Source: Neoscytalidium dimidiatum
Lineage: Eukaryota > Ascomycota > Dothideomycetes > Botryosphaeriales > Botryosphaeriaceae
Direction: 5' to 3'
Assembly (NCBI GenBank): GCA_037367355.1
Contig: CM074695.1
Coordinates: forward strand, 1,178,001 to 1,242,000
Length of the DNA stretch: 64,000 bases
Shown piece after piece: positions 1 through 10,159 of the stretch (positions are counted from its first letter, which is position 1; each line of letters starts with the position of its first letter). The translations under genes and the position numbers were made by a program. The notes beneath the pieces were generated by a model, which did no database searches, had not been told where the DNA came from, and saw nothing but the letters and a program-made list of their open reading frames with translations.

Positions 1-3000
1 TCATCCCGTCCTTCGCTCTACCACCATTCCTGCTCCCATCCCTCCCTCTACGCGCACATCTCCTCCCCATTGCAGGGAAAGGGAGAGACATTTCAATTAG
101 ACAACGGCCAGCAGGACCAGAGGGCCAGCCAACTTCGAACGTCGCGCATGATTCGGCCTGGTGGGAACATCGCGGTCGCTGAGTCGCCGCGCTGCTACCT
201 CATGACGTCGCGGCCTCAGGCAATCGATTGTCGCAGGGGTCGCCTGCGTCCCAAGCATGACATTTGGCCATGACTGACCACCAAAAACAGCAGCCCGCCT
301 CGGTCCCCACCCAATCGCGCCGAATGTATTGTCCTGTCCTTTCTGACCCGCAGGCGCCCCTCCCCGTCGGGACGTCTTCCTCACAACTTCGAACGTCGCG
401 ACTGAATCGATCGTAGAGGTGGCGAGTGGCTCGGTGAGCTCGCGGAATGGGGCTTGTTACACAGATCGTCGGTGCCACAGAGTCGTGGCACTGTTTGCTG
501 GCGAGGGCGGCACGGAAACTAAGCGGTGCATGAATCTCACTGCTGGCACTGAATCGAGCGTCAGCACCAGACCGTCTTCCTTCCCGCACGACCAAAAAAA
601 AAAAAAAAAGACCGAGTGCAACATACCCGCGAGAACTCCTCCACAGATAGCAAGCCAGTAAAGGCGACCTCCCAAGCGCTGCATCTCTCGAAGTCGAACT
701 TACCCTCCTCGTATTCACGCCATCGTCGCCACGCGACACCTCCGGAGAGGAGCGCCCGTAGGGCTGTAGGGCTTAGCACGCACGCACGCTGATCGCCGCC
801 TCTTTCTGACGTCAGGGCCGCCGCCCCTATTTCCCCTACTTGCCCACTGCGCGCAAATCGCCCTGCGTGCTCTGGGTCCCCGGCCAGGACAACACTTCCT
901 CCTCCTCCCATGCATGCAGCGGCCGCCTGATCCGGTAGCTGCACCGCAACTTCGGACGTCGAGCGCGAGTCGCTCTCTCTCTCGCGCTCTCTCTCTCTCC
1001 CTCAGCGCCATCCCGGCCGGCCAATGTGGATGCGTCTCGCGACAAGTGAAAAACACAGATCTCGCATTTGCCCCTTCCCTGCGCGTCCCTGCATGCCGTC
1101 CCGCTGATCGGCCTGCTGCTGCGTGCAGCGCGATGCTTTGGGAAGCCTGGTCCGTAACTTTGGACGAGGAGAACGAGTCGTTCTGGTTCTTTCTGCGGCC
1201 GGCAGCATTGGCATTGGTCCGCCGCATGCAGGTGCCGGTGGCATTGTTTGTGTTGTCATTTCCGATGAGTGGTAGTTGCTTTTCTTTTCCTTGCCGTGCG
1301 CTCCGTAAAGTGCAGTGGTCACCGGTGGTGGCGGATGGGTAGGCGTGTCTTATTTCCGGCGCATATGGGGCTGACCGCATGTTGGTTGCCGCGTTGCCAC
1401 TTGGTGCTCTCCCTTAGCCTCCGAATCTCGAGTCTTTGCCGTCTCTTTGCTTGGGGAGCTCAGCTCTTTCCCGGAAAGACGGAGGACTGATTGTCCGAGA
1501 TTTGAGTTTGAGTTGCTCGTCGATCTTGCCATGGCGGAACACTGTCCGCAAACGGATGCGGGCGCCTTTCTGGCCGAGGCAGAGCGTGCCGGCGGCCAAA
1601 GCTCTGGGACCTGCTGGCTCCCGTCTTGCCGCTGATATTCATCTATCCTTCACCTGTGCCCCTTCACACTTGTTCTCGATTTTACATTATGGTCGATAAG
1701 AGGCCAGCTGAGCTCCCATGAGCAGCTCCACTGAGCATGGCAAAGAACTTCAAACACGATAGAATGGTCGGGGAGGGTCGCGATGGTTGGCACAGCTCTG
1801 CTCAGTCCAGTCCTCGTCAGTCAACCCACGAAAGACATTGCATGAGCACAGGGGCATCCTGTCTCCAGCAAAAAATGATGCTCACATTCTCACACAGACT
1901 TGCACATGCCCCAGAGACATATTGCCCTTAATAATATGCTGTTGTGATCTAAAGTTAATTGCTCTTTCCTTCATTTTCTTAAGTAGTGGCCCGAAGCAGT
2001 TTCCAACGTTCTGAAAGGAGCTGGCGGTTGTGCTGGCAACGCACCATGGAGAGCTGAGGCATGGAAATAGTCGCAAAGTCTATTAACATAGTTGATAGGG
2101 TAAGCACCTACGAGCGCTTCAAACTTCTTGACCACATTGATCTGGACTTCTCACCATAGTCCTTTGCATGTCAACCTCGTCTTCTTTTCGGAAATTTCGA
2201 GTGCTCGAGCATGTTTCTCTCAACGAGCTACAGAGAAGAGGTGCCGCCCTCACTGCTCTAATCAAGGAAGAACGAGGCTATCGAGCGCACATGCTTCGCT
2301 GACGTTTGCCCAGCGAATCAGCCGTTTCAGCACTTGTCGCGTGCGCACCGATGACACACCGCGCAAACCACCGAAAGAATATGCAGAGATTAGACTTGTC
2401 AGGCCGAAGAACAGCGGGAGGACTCGTCTTGCGAGTACGATGGCGTATAATATTTAGGCTTGTCCGCTTTCGCGCATCTGCTGACGGCGGGTCAGTGTTG
2501 TGCTTGTGGTGTCGAGTGCGGAGGTACTGTCTCTTGTGTCTGCGGGCTGCGGCGGTGGTCGAAGCTTTGTGGGAGTCTTAGCGTAGTCTGTGGCTGCCGA
2601 TTGAGCATGACATGTGTAGTTCGTTGTGGTGTTAGCGATGGTAGCTGTCGTTGTTGTTGTCGCCGGACATGGCGCATTGCAGCGGCGGGCAATGGTTTTC
2701 GCTGCCGAGGAAACACCAAGACGAAAACCGTGGCACACTAACGAAAACATCGTGAGATACTCGCAGGTGTGGGTATGGCGTCACCTTGTTTTGGTTTCCA
2801 AGGATGCAGGGCGAGCGGCGCGGCGTCGCATTGTCGGCAGCGGAGCGCGGATACTTCAACTCCAAAACGCTATCCAGATCTTGGTTGGTTGCGTATGCTA
2901 CAGCGCGCAAGGGCTATGATATTCATGCAATGAGGTGCCGCCAAAACACAACTCCAGCGCGTGCCGCGAAAGTGAGCTCCGCAGCCGCGACGGCGTGGCG

Positions 3001-3657
3001 ACGGCGCATCCAGATAAGCTCAACACCAAGCCTAAACCGCCGTTTGGGAGAGGAAAATAGCACGAGCTAAAGCTGATAACAGGCCTGTGGCCTGTCGCAG
3101 GTTTACAGTTCAATGAAAATCGGTGGTGGCCGCAAGAGGGCCCGCTGTGCAGACCAACGCATCGCCGGCGAAAGCAGCAGCAGCAGCAATACCAACAACA
3201 ACAACAATAACATTGGCCTCCACAAGAGCGACACCTTGACAATCGGGCATCGTGAAGATCTCAACACCAAGCAACAGTGGGACAGACTGCATAGCGTAGC
3301 TCAACATCAAGTCGTGGCGCTGTCAGCCCTCTCCCTCTGCTCTCGCTCAAACTCTCAACACCAAGGACTCTTCCTCACCCTCCAGCACAAGGCTAGTAGA
3401 ATAACGAAAAGCGAATGGTACGAATACCCCCTTGCGTCTGCCCGAGGTAGTGCAATACAGGCGACACTTTGGCGCTGGTAGATAGGCAAGCCCAGAGCCC
3501 CAGGCCCGGGGCCAAAAACGAGACTAATCACAATGGTCCCGTAGAACCGTTTTAGAGATTAATCTAAAAAGAACAGTCACTTCACTTGATCTAAGCCATA
3601 AGGCAAAGAGAGCTGAAGAAGAAAAAAAAAAAAGGGAGGATGGTGGGGGGTGGAGGG

Positions 3658-3665
3658 TTTATATA
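3658..3665 (+). promoter_or_regulatory. TATA-like motif
   Basis: A TTTATATA motif follows a G-rich tract, in a region without a recognised downstream ORF. It is compatible with a core promoter on the plus strand, but no gene could be attached to it. Confidence 0.2.
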
Positions 3666-4499
3666 GGCATGGGTCGGAGGCCGGGGCTTTGCTTGCGGAT
3701 GCCCGTGACTGATCCGATGTCTGGCTTGGAAGATTCCATGGCAGTCCAAACACGTACCACGCCGGCTGGAGCAGGGATGCAGCGGGTACCTGCATATGCT
3801 AGACTCAGTCCTGCCTGGCACACGCACAGCAGCCCGCTCAGCAGCCTGCCGTGAAGAAGCTTAGCGCCTGCTTTGCACATGACAGTGATTCACGGTGGAG
3901 TTTTCATTGCTGACTGGGGCTTCTCATTCGGAAACTTTCATGGTACTATGCGGCTGTAGCTTCCCCGTGGTCCTCAAACAATGCTTTCCAGGCTTGCTGT
4001 TTGGACTGCTTTCTCCTGGTGGCAACACGGCGGAATGGCGGAACCCGGCAGAAGATCTGATACTGAGCGTCGCAACTGGGATGGCATGGTCTTTCGTACC
4101 CGCAGTGGAGTCTTTGGTTACCCTCATAGCATAGCTGCTGCAGGTACTGTTTACATGCGAGTGTCAGTATCATCATGCCTGCGAATTCTGGCGGTGACTT
4201 GAGATCCGCCCCAGGTTATCTCTGAAAATTACAGGCGCCCGACAGGCACTCCTACCGTCTCCATACCATTCGCCCTGCATATGCCGCAGGTGGTGACTTC
4301 CGACCGACGGGTCTCACATGCCGTGATGACGCTTCTGCCTGGCAGGCAGGCTTGTGCACCTGCTCAAACACACATTCACAAGCCGCCACGCCTTCCTTAG
4401 CGCCATATCACGCATGCTGCTGCCTGGCGGACAGCAGCCACATGCGCTTCTGCAGCCCACGCGCCTGCTTCTAGCCCTCCAGCCTCGCACGCGCCCCAC

Positions 4500-4590
4500 G
4501 GCATCCTCCGTCCCCCCCTCCCTATATATACTCCCCTCCCCAACCCTTTCTTCCTTTTCTTCTTTTCTTCTTTTCCTCATACTTACCTAC
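4500..4590 (+). promoter_or_regulatory. TATA plus pyrimidine-rich promoter-like stretch
   Basis: A TATATATA motif at 4523-4530 is followed by about 50 bases of almost pure C/T. This is the layout often found just upstream of transcription starts in filamentous fungi. The first downstream ATG on this strand (about 4608) opens only a 4-codon frame, so if it is a promoter it may drive a non-coding or heavily spliced transcript. This is inference from composition only. Confidence 0.3.
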
Positions 4591-6285
4591 CTGGGGCGCT
4601 GGTGATCATGAAGACCGGTTAGCCTGCTCGCCTCCCTGCATCGCACCGCGCGGAGGACGGCGGGTATGTGGTTCCTTCTTGGGGTCACACCCGGGGCAAT
4701 TTTTGATGGCTTTCTCTCTTGCGATCCGAGCTTTCGTTGATGTCTCTCGTCCTTGCGGCGGGCTTCGAGGAAGGTGTTGAGAAGATCTGCTTGGCTGGCG
4801 GTGAGGTTGCGTGTCACTTGTGCGCGTCACTTGGAGCGTGGTGTTTGTGTGTGAGGAGAAGTTGCGGTGCTTGACAGGCTGATCGAACGTGAAGCGCATT
4901 GTAGAGACGCGGCCCCGCTGTTGCAAGCAGGACCCGCGATCGCGATGCGGGTGTTATGGTGTTGCGACGGCGCGGCGTATCTAGGGTGAGGCGCCTCACT
5001 ACGGCCTGTCTGTCGCGAACAGCCGAAGAGCCCACTACGCTGAGCGGCTATAACATCTGGCAATAGAGACATAGCTCGTCAATATCTTAAGTCACGACGT
5101 GCGGCCGTGGTGTTGCAGGGCCTCGAACGACGTCACCCGGCGAACACGCGCGCTGTTGGATGAATTTGCCTCTGGCGACAGCCACGCAATGCTGGCAGCA
5201 CGCATGAGCTTCCCCAGGACATGATCCTCTTTGCACCTTCCACCCATATTCCTATGCACCGTGGCTGTGAAAGCAGCTACGGCAAGTAGCTGGGACGACT
5301 TCGCCGCAGCCGTGCGCACGCCACTGCAGCATCACCAGGCTGGCCAGCGCCATCGCACCTGAAGATCAACCCAGTAGTATCTCCATTTAGATATGAACTG
5401 CTCGAACTACCTGCTGACCCGGCATAAAGTCTCCCAGGACCAAGTCTCAGAGCTGCCACAGCGACCCAACTCACGGCCCGCGGTTGCCTGGCCACAACAC
5501 CACGAATCTCTTCAGCCGCGCACGTATGAAGCTGCTACTGAATACCCCACAGGAGACCGTGAACAGAAAAAAGATCAGTACAGCGATAGACTCTCTTCGA
5601 ATGTCCCCATCAAGCTCCGGTGCTTAAGAGCCAGGCTACTCATTCCGCCCCGACATACTGTTCCTGGAACCACCTGAGAACGAGGACACCGCCGGAAAAT
5701 GTAGCCAAGAACCTATAGTAACAGCTTTTGGGAGTGGAGCAAGGCGAAGTTACCATTCTGGCTGTCCCTTTGCTAGAAACTGGTCATAGCGATGCTCGCA
5801 AGCGCGATACCTGGCGAGTCTCATTCAAAATAGCAGCGCGTTTATGACATGTGCGAAAGAGCGGATACAGAGATGTGTATGGGCTGTCGAAACTTTTGTT
5901 TCCGGGAAGAGCGCCGTGTCGCGGTCCAAGTAAAGAGTGAGCCACCGCAGCTAGTGCGGCCAGTTTGCTGGATGGAGGAGTCTGTCGGAAAAGCATAGGT
6001 ATCGTTGTAGGCAGGGCAGAACTGGATGTGTTGCACAGATTCAACATCTGCCTCTTGAGGCGAGCAGTGAAGACAAGACGAGAAGATTCGATGAGTGCTC
6101 ACGGCCCCTTCTACTGCATTGCCCTACACTTACTGAGCTAGAATCACCTGCCGAGAGCATGCCACGCCCCTCGACGCCCTCGAACATATCTGAGCAAACA
6201 GAAAGATGCATCTCTTGAATTCTTTGAATACCGCAACCACAAAACCTGACGTCACCCCAATCCAGCCAAACCATCATTCCCACAA

Positions 6286-7936
6286 TCAAAACCCCCTCGG
6301 CGCCAGCCCGCCCCCCAACCCCACCCTAAACACCAACGCCTGGTTATCCAAGTTCGCCCCCGTCTCATCCGCATACCGGAAGCTACCCCCGTCCAGATAC
6401 CCGTCCTGCGTGATGAAATCGTCGTCGCTCAAGCTGACCACGAACCACTCGCCCTCGACCCTCTCCCCGTGCTCCCCCAGCACCGGCACGACCGCCAACG
6501 CCTCCCACTTCTCGTTCAGCAGCCCGGCGTCGTCCTCGCCGCCGTTGTGCAAGCCGAACCTCCCCAGCTCCGAGTCGACGTTGAAGTCCAGCCACGCGCA
6601 GTACCGCGCGGGCACGACGCCGGCCCTCAGCACGCCAGCGTCGCCGCCGCCGTCCGCCGTGACGCTGCCGTTCGCGGCCTCGACGCCCGGAAGGGCGGCC
6701 CGCACGTCCGTCGCGTCGGCGACGTCGAACACGTCGACGTGGCGGTAGAGGCTCCGCGTGCTCGCGGCCGCGCGGCCGGCGTTGGAGTCGCGCGCCAGGA
6801 CGAGGAACTGGGAGGGGCCGAGCGCGAGGATCTCGCTCTGCGCGGCGACGCGGGTCTTGCCGTCGGCGTTGACGAAGGTCGGCAGGGCGACGACGTGCGA
6901 GCGCGTGTGGACGGGTTGCGACGCGTTGCGGATGTCGTACTGCAGCAGGCGGGCGTGGCGGCGGGTCGACGCCTTGCCGCCGCCGTCCTGGACGAGGGCG
7001 GACTGCGCGAGGACGGAGAGGGTCGCGCCGTCGGGCGAGATGGTCAGGCCCTCGAAGCCTTGGTTGTTGGCGCGGCCGGAGACGGGGTCTTCGGGGATGG
7101 GGACGCGCGAGGGGTCGTAGAGGGGTGCGGAGGCGGCGGAGAAGCTGGCCGGTTGCATGTTAGGACGCATTATCGCAGAGCAGCGCGTGTGGACAAAAAG
7201 CAGAGGAAAATCGTGCGTACCTCTCGCTCCCGTTCCTGATCGGAATGAACGCGTCCGGCGGCCTGATCGCCCCGACCATGCGCCCCGCGCTGTCGAAGTG
7301 GTAGATGTACGGCCCGTACTCGTCGCTCACCCAGAACGACCCGTCCGCGGCCACCACCAAGCCCTCGCTGTCCACGGCCACCCTCCTCCCGCCCGTCCCG
7401 TTCCGCCCGAACCCGTCCCCGACGTACGTCGCGGCCGGCAGGTCCGGGAAGCCGGGGAAGCTCAGCGCCCCCGCGAAATCGCCGTCCAGGCCCGTCACCG
7501 GCGCGCCGCTGGGGTCGCTGAACAGCACCGTGTCCAGGTACTCCAGGCGCAGGTTCGTCCGCACGCCCGCCGTCCCGCCGGACGCGTTGGCCGCGGGCGT
7601 GAAGCTGAGCCCCAGCTTGTGCACCCGCGGGTTGTAGTTCAGCGTGCCGTTCGTGTTCCACCCGCGGTCCGGCAGCGCCCACAGCGTGCCCGTGTACGTG
7701 CCGTTGCTGCTGCGGCGCCACGAGGAGGGCTCGATCGCGATCGACGACCCGATGCCGCCCAGCGTGTCGCCGTACTTGTCGCGCGCGTTACCGGGGACGA
7801 AGCCATAGCCGGCGAGGGCCCGGTAGGTGTACGTGTGGCCCGCGCAGGTCGTGGTGTTGACTGCTGCGGGGGAAGCGCAGGCGGGCGTCTGAAGCAGCGC
7901 GAAGGCTGCTGCGGCGAGTAAGGAGGTGCTCAGCAT
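6286..7936 (-). CDS. Secreted esterase-like phytase-domain protein
   Basis: Two-exon gene, exons 7936-7221 and 7144-6286, joined by a 76-nt intron (GTACGC donor, CCTAAC branch point, CAG acceptor) that keeps frame across a serine codon. The product of roughly 520 residues begins with a clear signal peptide (hydrophobic core after MLSTS, small residues before the predicted cleavage) and is rich in N-x-S/T sites, so it is probably secreted and glycosylated. Repeated beta-propeller-like motifs such as WVSDEYGPYIYHFD, LWALPDRGWN and NQGFEGLTISPDG are typical of the 'esterase-like activity of phytase' family (PF13449). These are bacterial and fungal secreted proteins of uncertain substrate, possibly phosphate-ester scavenging. 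GC-rich codon use gives long antisense frames, which I discount. The family call is strong; the enzymatic activity is not proven by sequence. Confidence 0.88.
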
Positions 7937-8618
7937 CGTTGGAAGGTATCTCTGCTGCGGGAACGAATGGGCGATTCTGGAGGGGGTTGGTGCTGTGCCA
8001 GTGGGCCCTTCAGAGCTCTTTTATGGCGCGCTCATGGTGGCGTTCCGTGGGTGTGGTATGCTTTTTGAGCCGCCAATGCGGCGGCGACGGGATCGATAGG
8101 CGACGGATGGCATGCTCAAGGCGACAGGGGCTCGGTATTGGGTGGCGCTCGAGATTGAGCTTCCTGATGTGGTGGTGGTGGTGGTCTTGGGACGGTCAGG
8201 GACGCGGGAACTGGGCTGCCCACGAGAGCCCCGCGGGAGTTGTGATTGGTCAGAGGTTCGTCAGTGTTTTGCGCCGGTCGCTGCAGGAGTACGAGTGCGT
8301 CGACCGGGGGCGGCGTGGTGGAGAACCTGCAAGGTTTACGTAGGCGATGCCGATGGCTCGAGTCGAAGCGGGCCTCAGCTGAGAATCATCATCGGGAATG
8401 CCGTTGCGTGTTGGTCGTGCTGGTGCGTCGACGTGAAGTGGAGAGCTGCGGGATTCCGCGACGGGGAAGCCGACGCCGGAGCTCGCACAGCTATACTAGA
8501 AGCTGTCACAGGGCGTAACAGTCACCACCTCCATCCCATTGCATCCTCAACAATGTAGTGTCTCAAGCCCGCACCTCCCCTTCTACCACACACCAGCCCC
8601 CTCAAGACATTGGAAGAC
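7937..8618. other. Divergent intergenic region
   Basis: This is the ~0.7 kb between the phytase-like gene (leftward) and the GNAT gene (rightward), so it should carry both promoters. It contains a GTG-rich microsatellite near 8164-8186. No strong TATA box or further gene is evident. Confidence 0.5.
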
Positions 8619-9284
8619 ATGGTGATGTCTTCAGCACGCGATGTCAACGCCTCGCCCGCTCCCGCAACGCCCGCAGCAGCCTCTCCCGGCGGCAGCTCCA
8701 CGCGACCCGAGTTCGCAATCCGGCCAGCCCGTACGTCCGATGAGCTTCGCGCGACCGCCGACCTCTTCCGCGGCTACGCTGCCTGGCTGGATATCGATCT
8801 GTCCTTCCAGTCCTTCGAGACCGAATTGGCCTCGCTGCCTGGCAAATACGCGCCCGAGAAAGGCGGGGAGATAATATCGGCATATTTGAGCAGTGCTGGG
8901 GAGGAGTCGCTGGAGCCGGTCGGATGCATTGCCCTGCGCGACGTCACTGACGCTGTCGAAGCATATCGAGCGACGTGCTCGTCATCTGCAGCTGATGAGC
9001 CAACAAGGCAAGCTGGTGGCAGGCGGATCGGCGAGTTCAAGCGACTTTACGTCTTGCCGGTGGGGCGATCGCTGGGGATCGGCGGTGCGCTCGTAGAGCA
9101 AGCCGTTGAAGTTGCAAGGGAGCAGGGTTATGATGAGGTGCTGCTGGACACGCTGCCGCGTATGCAGGGTGCGCAGAAGCTGTACAGGAGGCACGGGTTC
9201 AGAGAGGCGGAGAAGTACTACGACACGAACCTGGAGGGCACCATCTTCATGAGCCTTTTGTTTGACGGCGATGGAAAGGGGTAA
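8619..9284 (+). CDS. GNAT-family N-acetyltransferase
   Basis: Intronless gene. I start at the ATG at 8619 (reading MVMSS) because the longer upstream frame begins only with TTG. The product is about 221 residues. After a low-complexity Ala/Ser/Pro N-terminus (about 25 residues) it has the GNAT fold. The acetyl-CoA loop is visible as FKRLYVLPVGRSLGIGGALV (the R/Q-x-x-G-x-G/A region). It is followed by a helix rich in E/Q and then the late motif LYRRHGFREAEKYY, which corresponds to GNAT motif B. Such proteins transfer acetyl from acetyl-CoA to small amines or peptides; the acceptor cannot be predicted. A second, unrelated-looking GNAT gene lies at 57.4 kb. Confidence 0.85.
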   Translation: MVMSSARDVNASPAPATPAAASPGGSSTRPEFAIRPARTSDELRATADLFRGYAAWLDIDLSFQSFETELASLPGKYAPEKGGEIISAYLSSAGEESLEPVGCIALRDVTDAVEAYRATCSSSAADEPTRQAGGRRIGEFKRLYVLPVGRSLGIGGALVEQAVEVAREQGYDEVLLDTLPRMQGAQKLYRRHGFREAEKYYDTNLEGTIFMSLLFDGDGKG

Positions 9285-9537
9285 GACCTAAAGTGGCACT
9301 TTTGTAGAACGAATGGCTGCAAGAGGCACGGGACACCAATCACGAATCATCATAGCGGCGAACGGTATACCAGAATGTGTTTCGTTTAATGCGGACTAGG
9401 CTACAATCACCTCAGTCCTCTGGACCCATATCATGTCGTTTTCCAGATCATGAACGCAATCCTTTCCTCCGTTTTTATGAGCCTCCGAATGCGTCTCTCA
9501 GCCCTCCGGTTCGGTCGTCATGTTGGGAGCACGTCGT

Positions 9538-10006
9538 TTAGACTAGAGTATCAATGTCAGTCGCTTATGGTTTGTAACAAAGTTCCAGGAATTCATCTTA
9601 CCGTAGACGAAACGGCCATCGTGGTTCTGGATGCGCTCGGCAAGGTTGACGTCGCGAGCGTACTCCTCGCCTTCGATGGAACGGAGGAAGGTGCGGAGAA
9701 CGGGAACCTCACCGCCACCCTCAATCGAGAAGGTAACGTTCTCAGCGGAGTGGGAGAAGTCTGTGGTACGTTAGAAGCTGATCTTGGAATAGGTGACGTG
9801 GCCGTAGTAAGGCCTATTGGAAGCTCAATGGGTGGGACGTGGCACTTACCGCGGCCATCCCAGTGGATCATGCCATCCTGGTTACCCAGAACCTCGTTGA
9901 GGTCGAACTCGGCGTCGTTCCAGTCACCGGACTCGGTGCGTAGGCGAGCCTTGAGGATGTGGTTGTCCTCGATGCGGATGTCCTCGGCAGAAAGGTGGAA
10001 CGACAT
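9538..10006 (-). CDS. CVNH (cyanovirin-N homology) lectin
   Basis: Three exons, 10006-9850, 9760-9602 and 9542-9538, give a 106-residue protein; the last exon supplies only two bases of the final Val codon plus the stop. Introns (89 and 59 nt) have GTAAGT/GTAAGA donors and CAG/TAG acceptors and are both phase 1. The protein consists of two CVNH sequence repeats: repeat A starts MSFHLSAEDIRIEDNHIL and ends at GNQDGMIHWDGR, repeat B starts DFSHSAENVTF and ends at IQNHDGRFVY. Paired LNEVLGNQDG / LAERIQNHDG signatures are diagnostic. There is no signal peptide, as for most fungal CVNH proteins, which are cytosolic mannose-binding lectins. The intron lies exactly between the two repeats, so each repeat is one exon. 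A TATA-like element lies about 140 bp upstream. Confidence 0.93.
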
Positions 10007-10142
10007 GTTGTCAGAGAATGTGTGTGTATTGTTAGAGGAGGTTGAGGAGGAGGTTGTTGTTCGATAGAAGCAGTTGGTAGTGGTTGAAGTTCGTGAGCAC
10101 AGCTGAAGAGGAGAGGAAGAGGGTGAGGAGGGACGCTGACAG

Positions 10143-10152
10143 GTCTTATATG
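10143..10152 (-). promoter_or_regulatory. TATA-like element of the CVNH gene
   Basis: On the minus strand the sequence reads CCATATAAGA, about 140 bases upstream of the CVNH ATG at 10006. The interval between this motif and the ATG is pyrimidine/CA-rich on the coding strand, as expected for a fungal 5' leader. Confidence 0.4.
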
Positions 10153-10159
10153 GACGCTG

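Larger units (their letters stand above)
1..6285. other. Non-coding or unannotated region
   Basis: I see no convincing gene here. Open frames are short, overlap on both strands and show no recognisable domain or consistent splice pattern. Visible landmarks are a homopolymer A run near 593-609, a CT-rich microsatellite around 970-1004, a CAG/CAA-type trinucleotide stretch near 3176-3210, an A run near 3620-3631, and two TATA-like motifs (see separate entries). The stretch could hold promoters, UTRs or non-coding RNAs of genes outside or inside the window. Confidence 0.6.

Noticed and set aside
200..739. Minus-strand frame of 179 codons near the left edge
   Set aside because: It reads through a homopolymer T run (poly-Phe) and overlaps several equally long alternative frames; no domain.
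6469..7921. Long plus-strand frames (up to 256 codons) opposite the phytase-like gene
   Set aside because: They are antisense shadows of a GC-rich coding region. They lack domains, and the minus-strand model has a signal peptide, intron and family motifs.
8610..8618. Upstream TTG as start of the first GNAT protein
   Set aside because: TTG starts are very rare in fungal nuclear genes, and an ATG follows three codons later at 8619.
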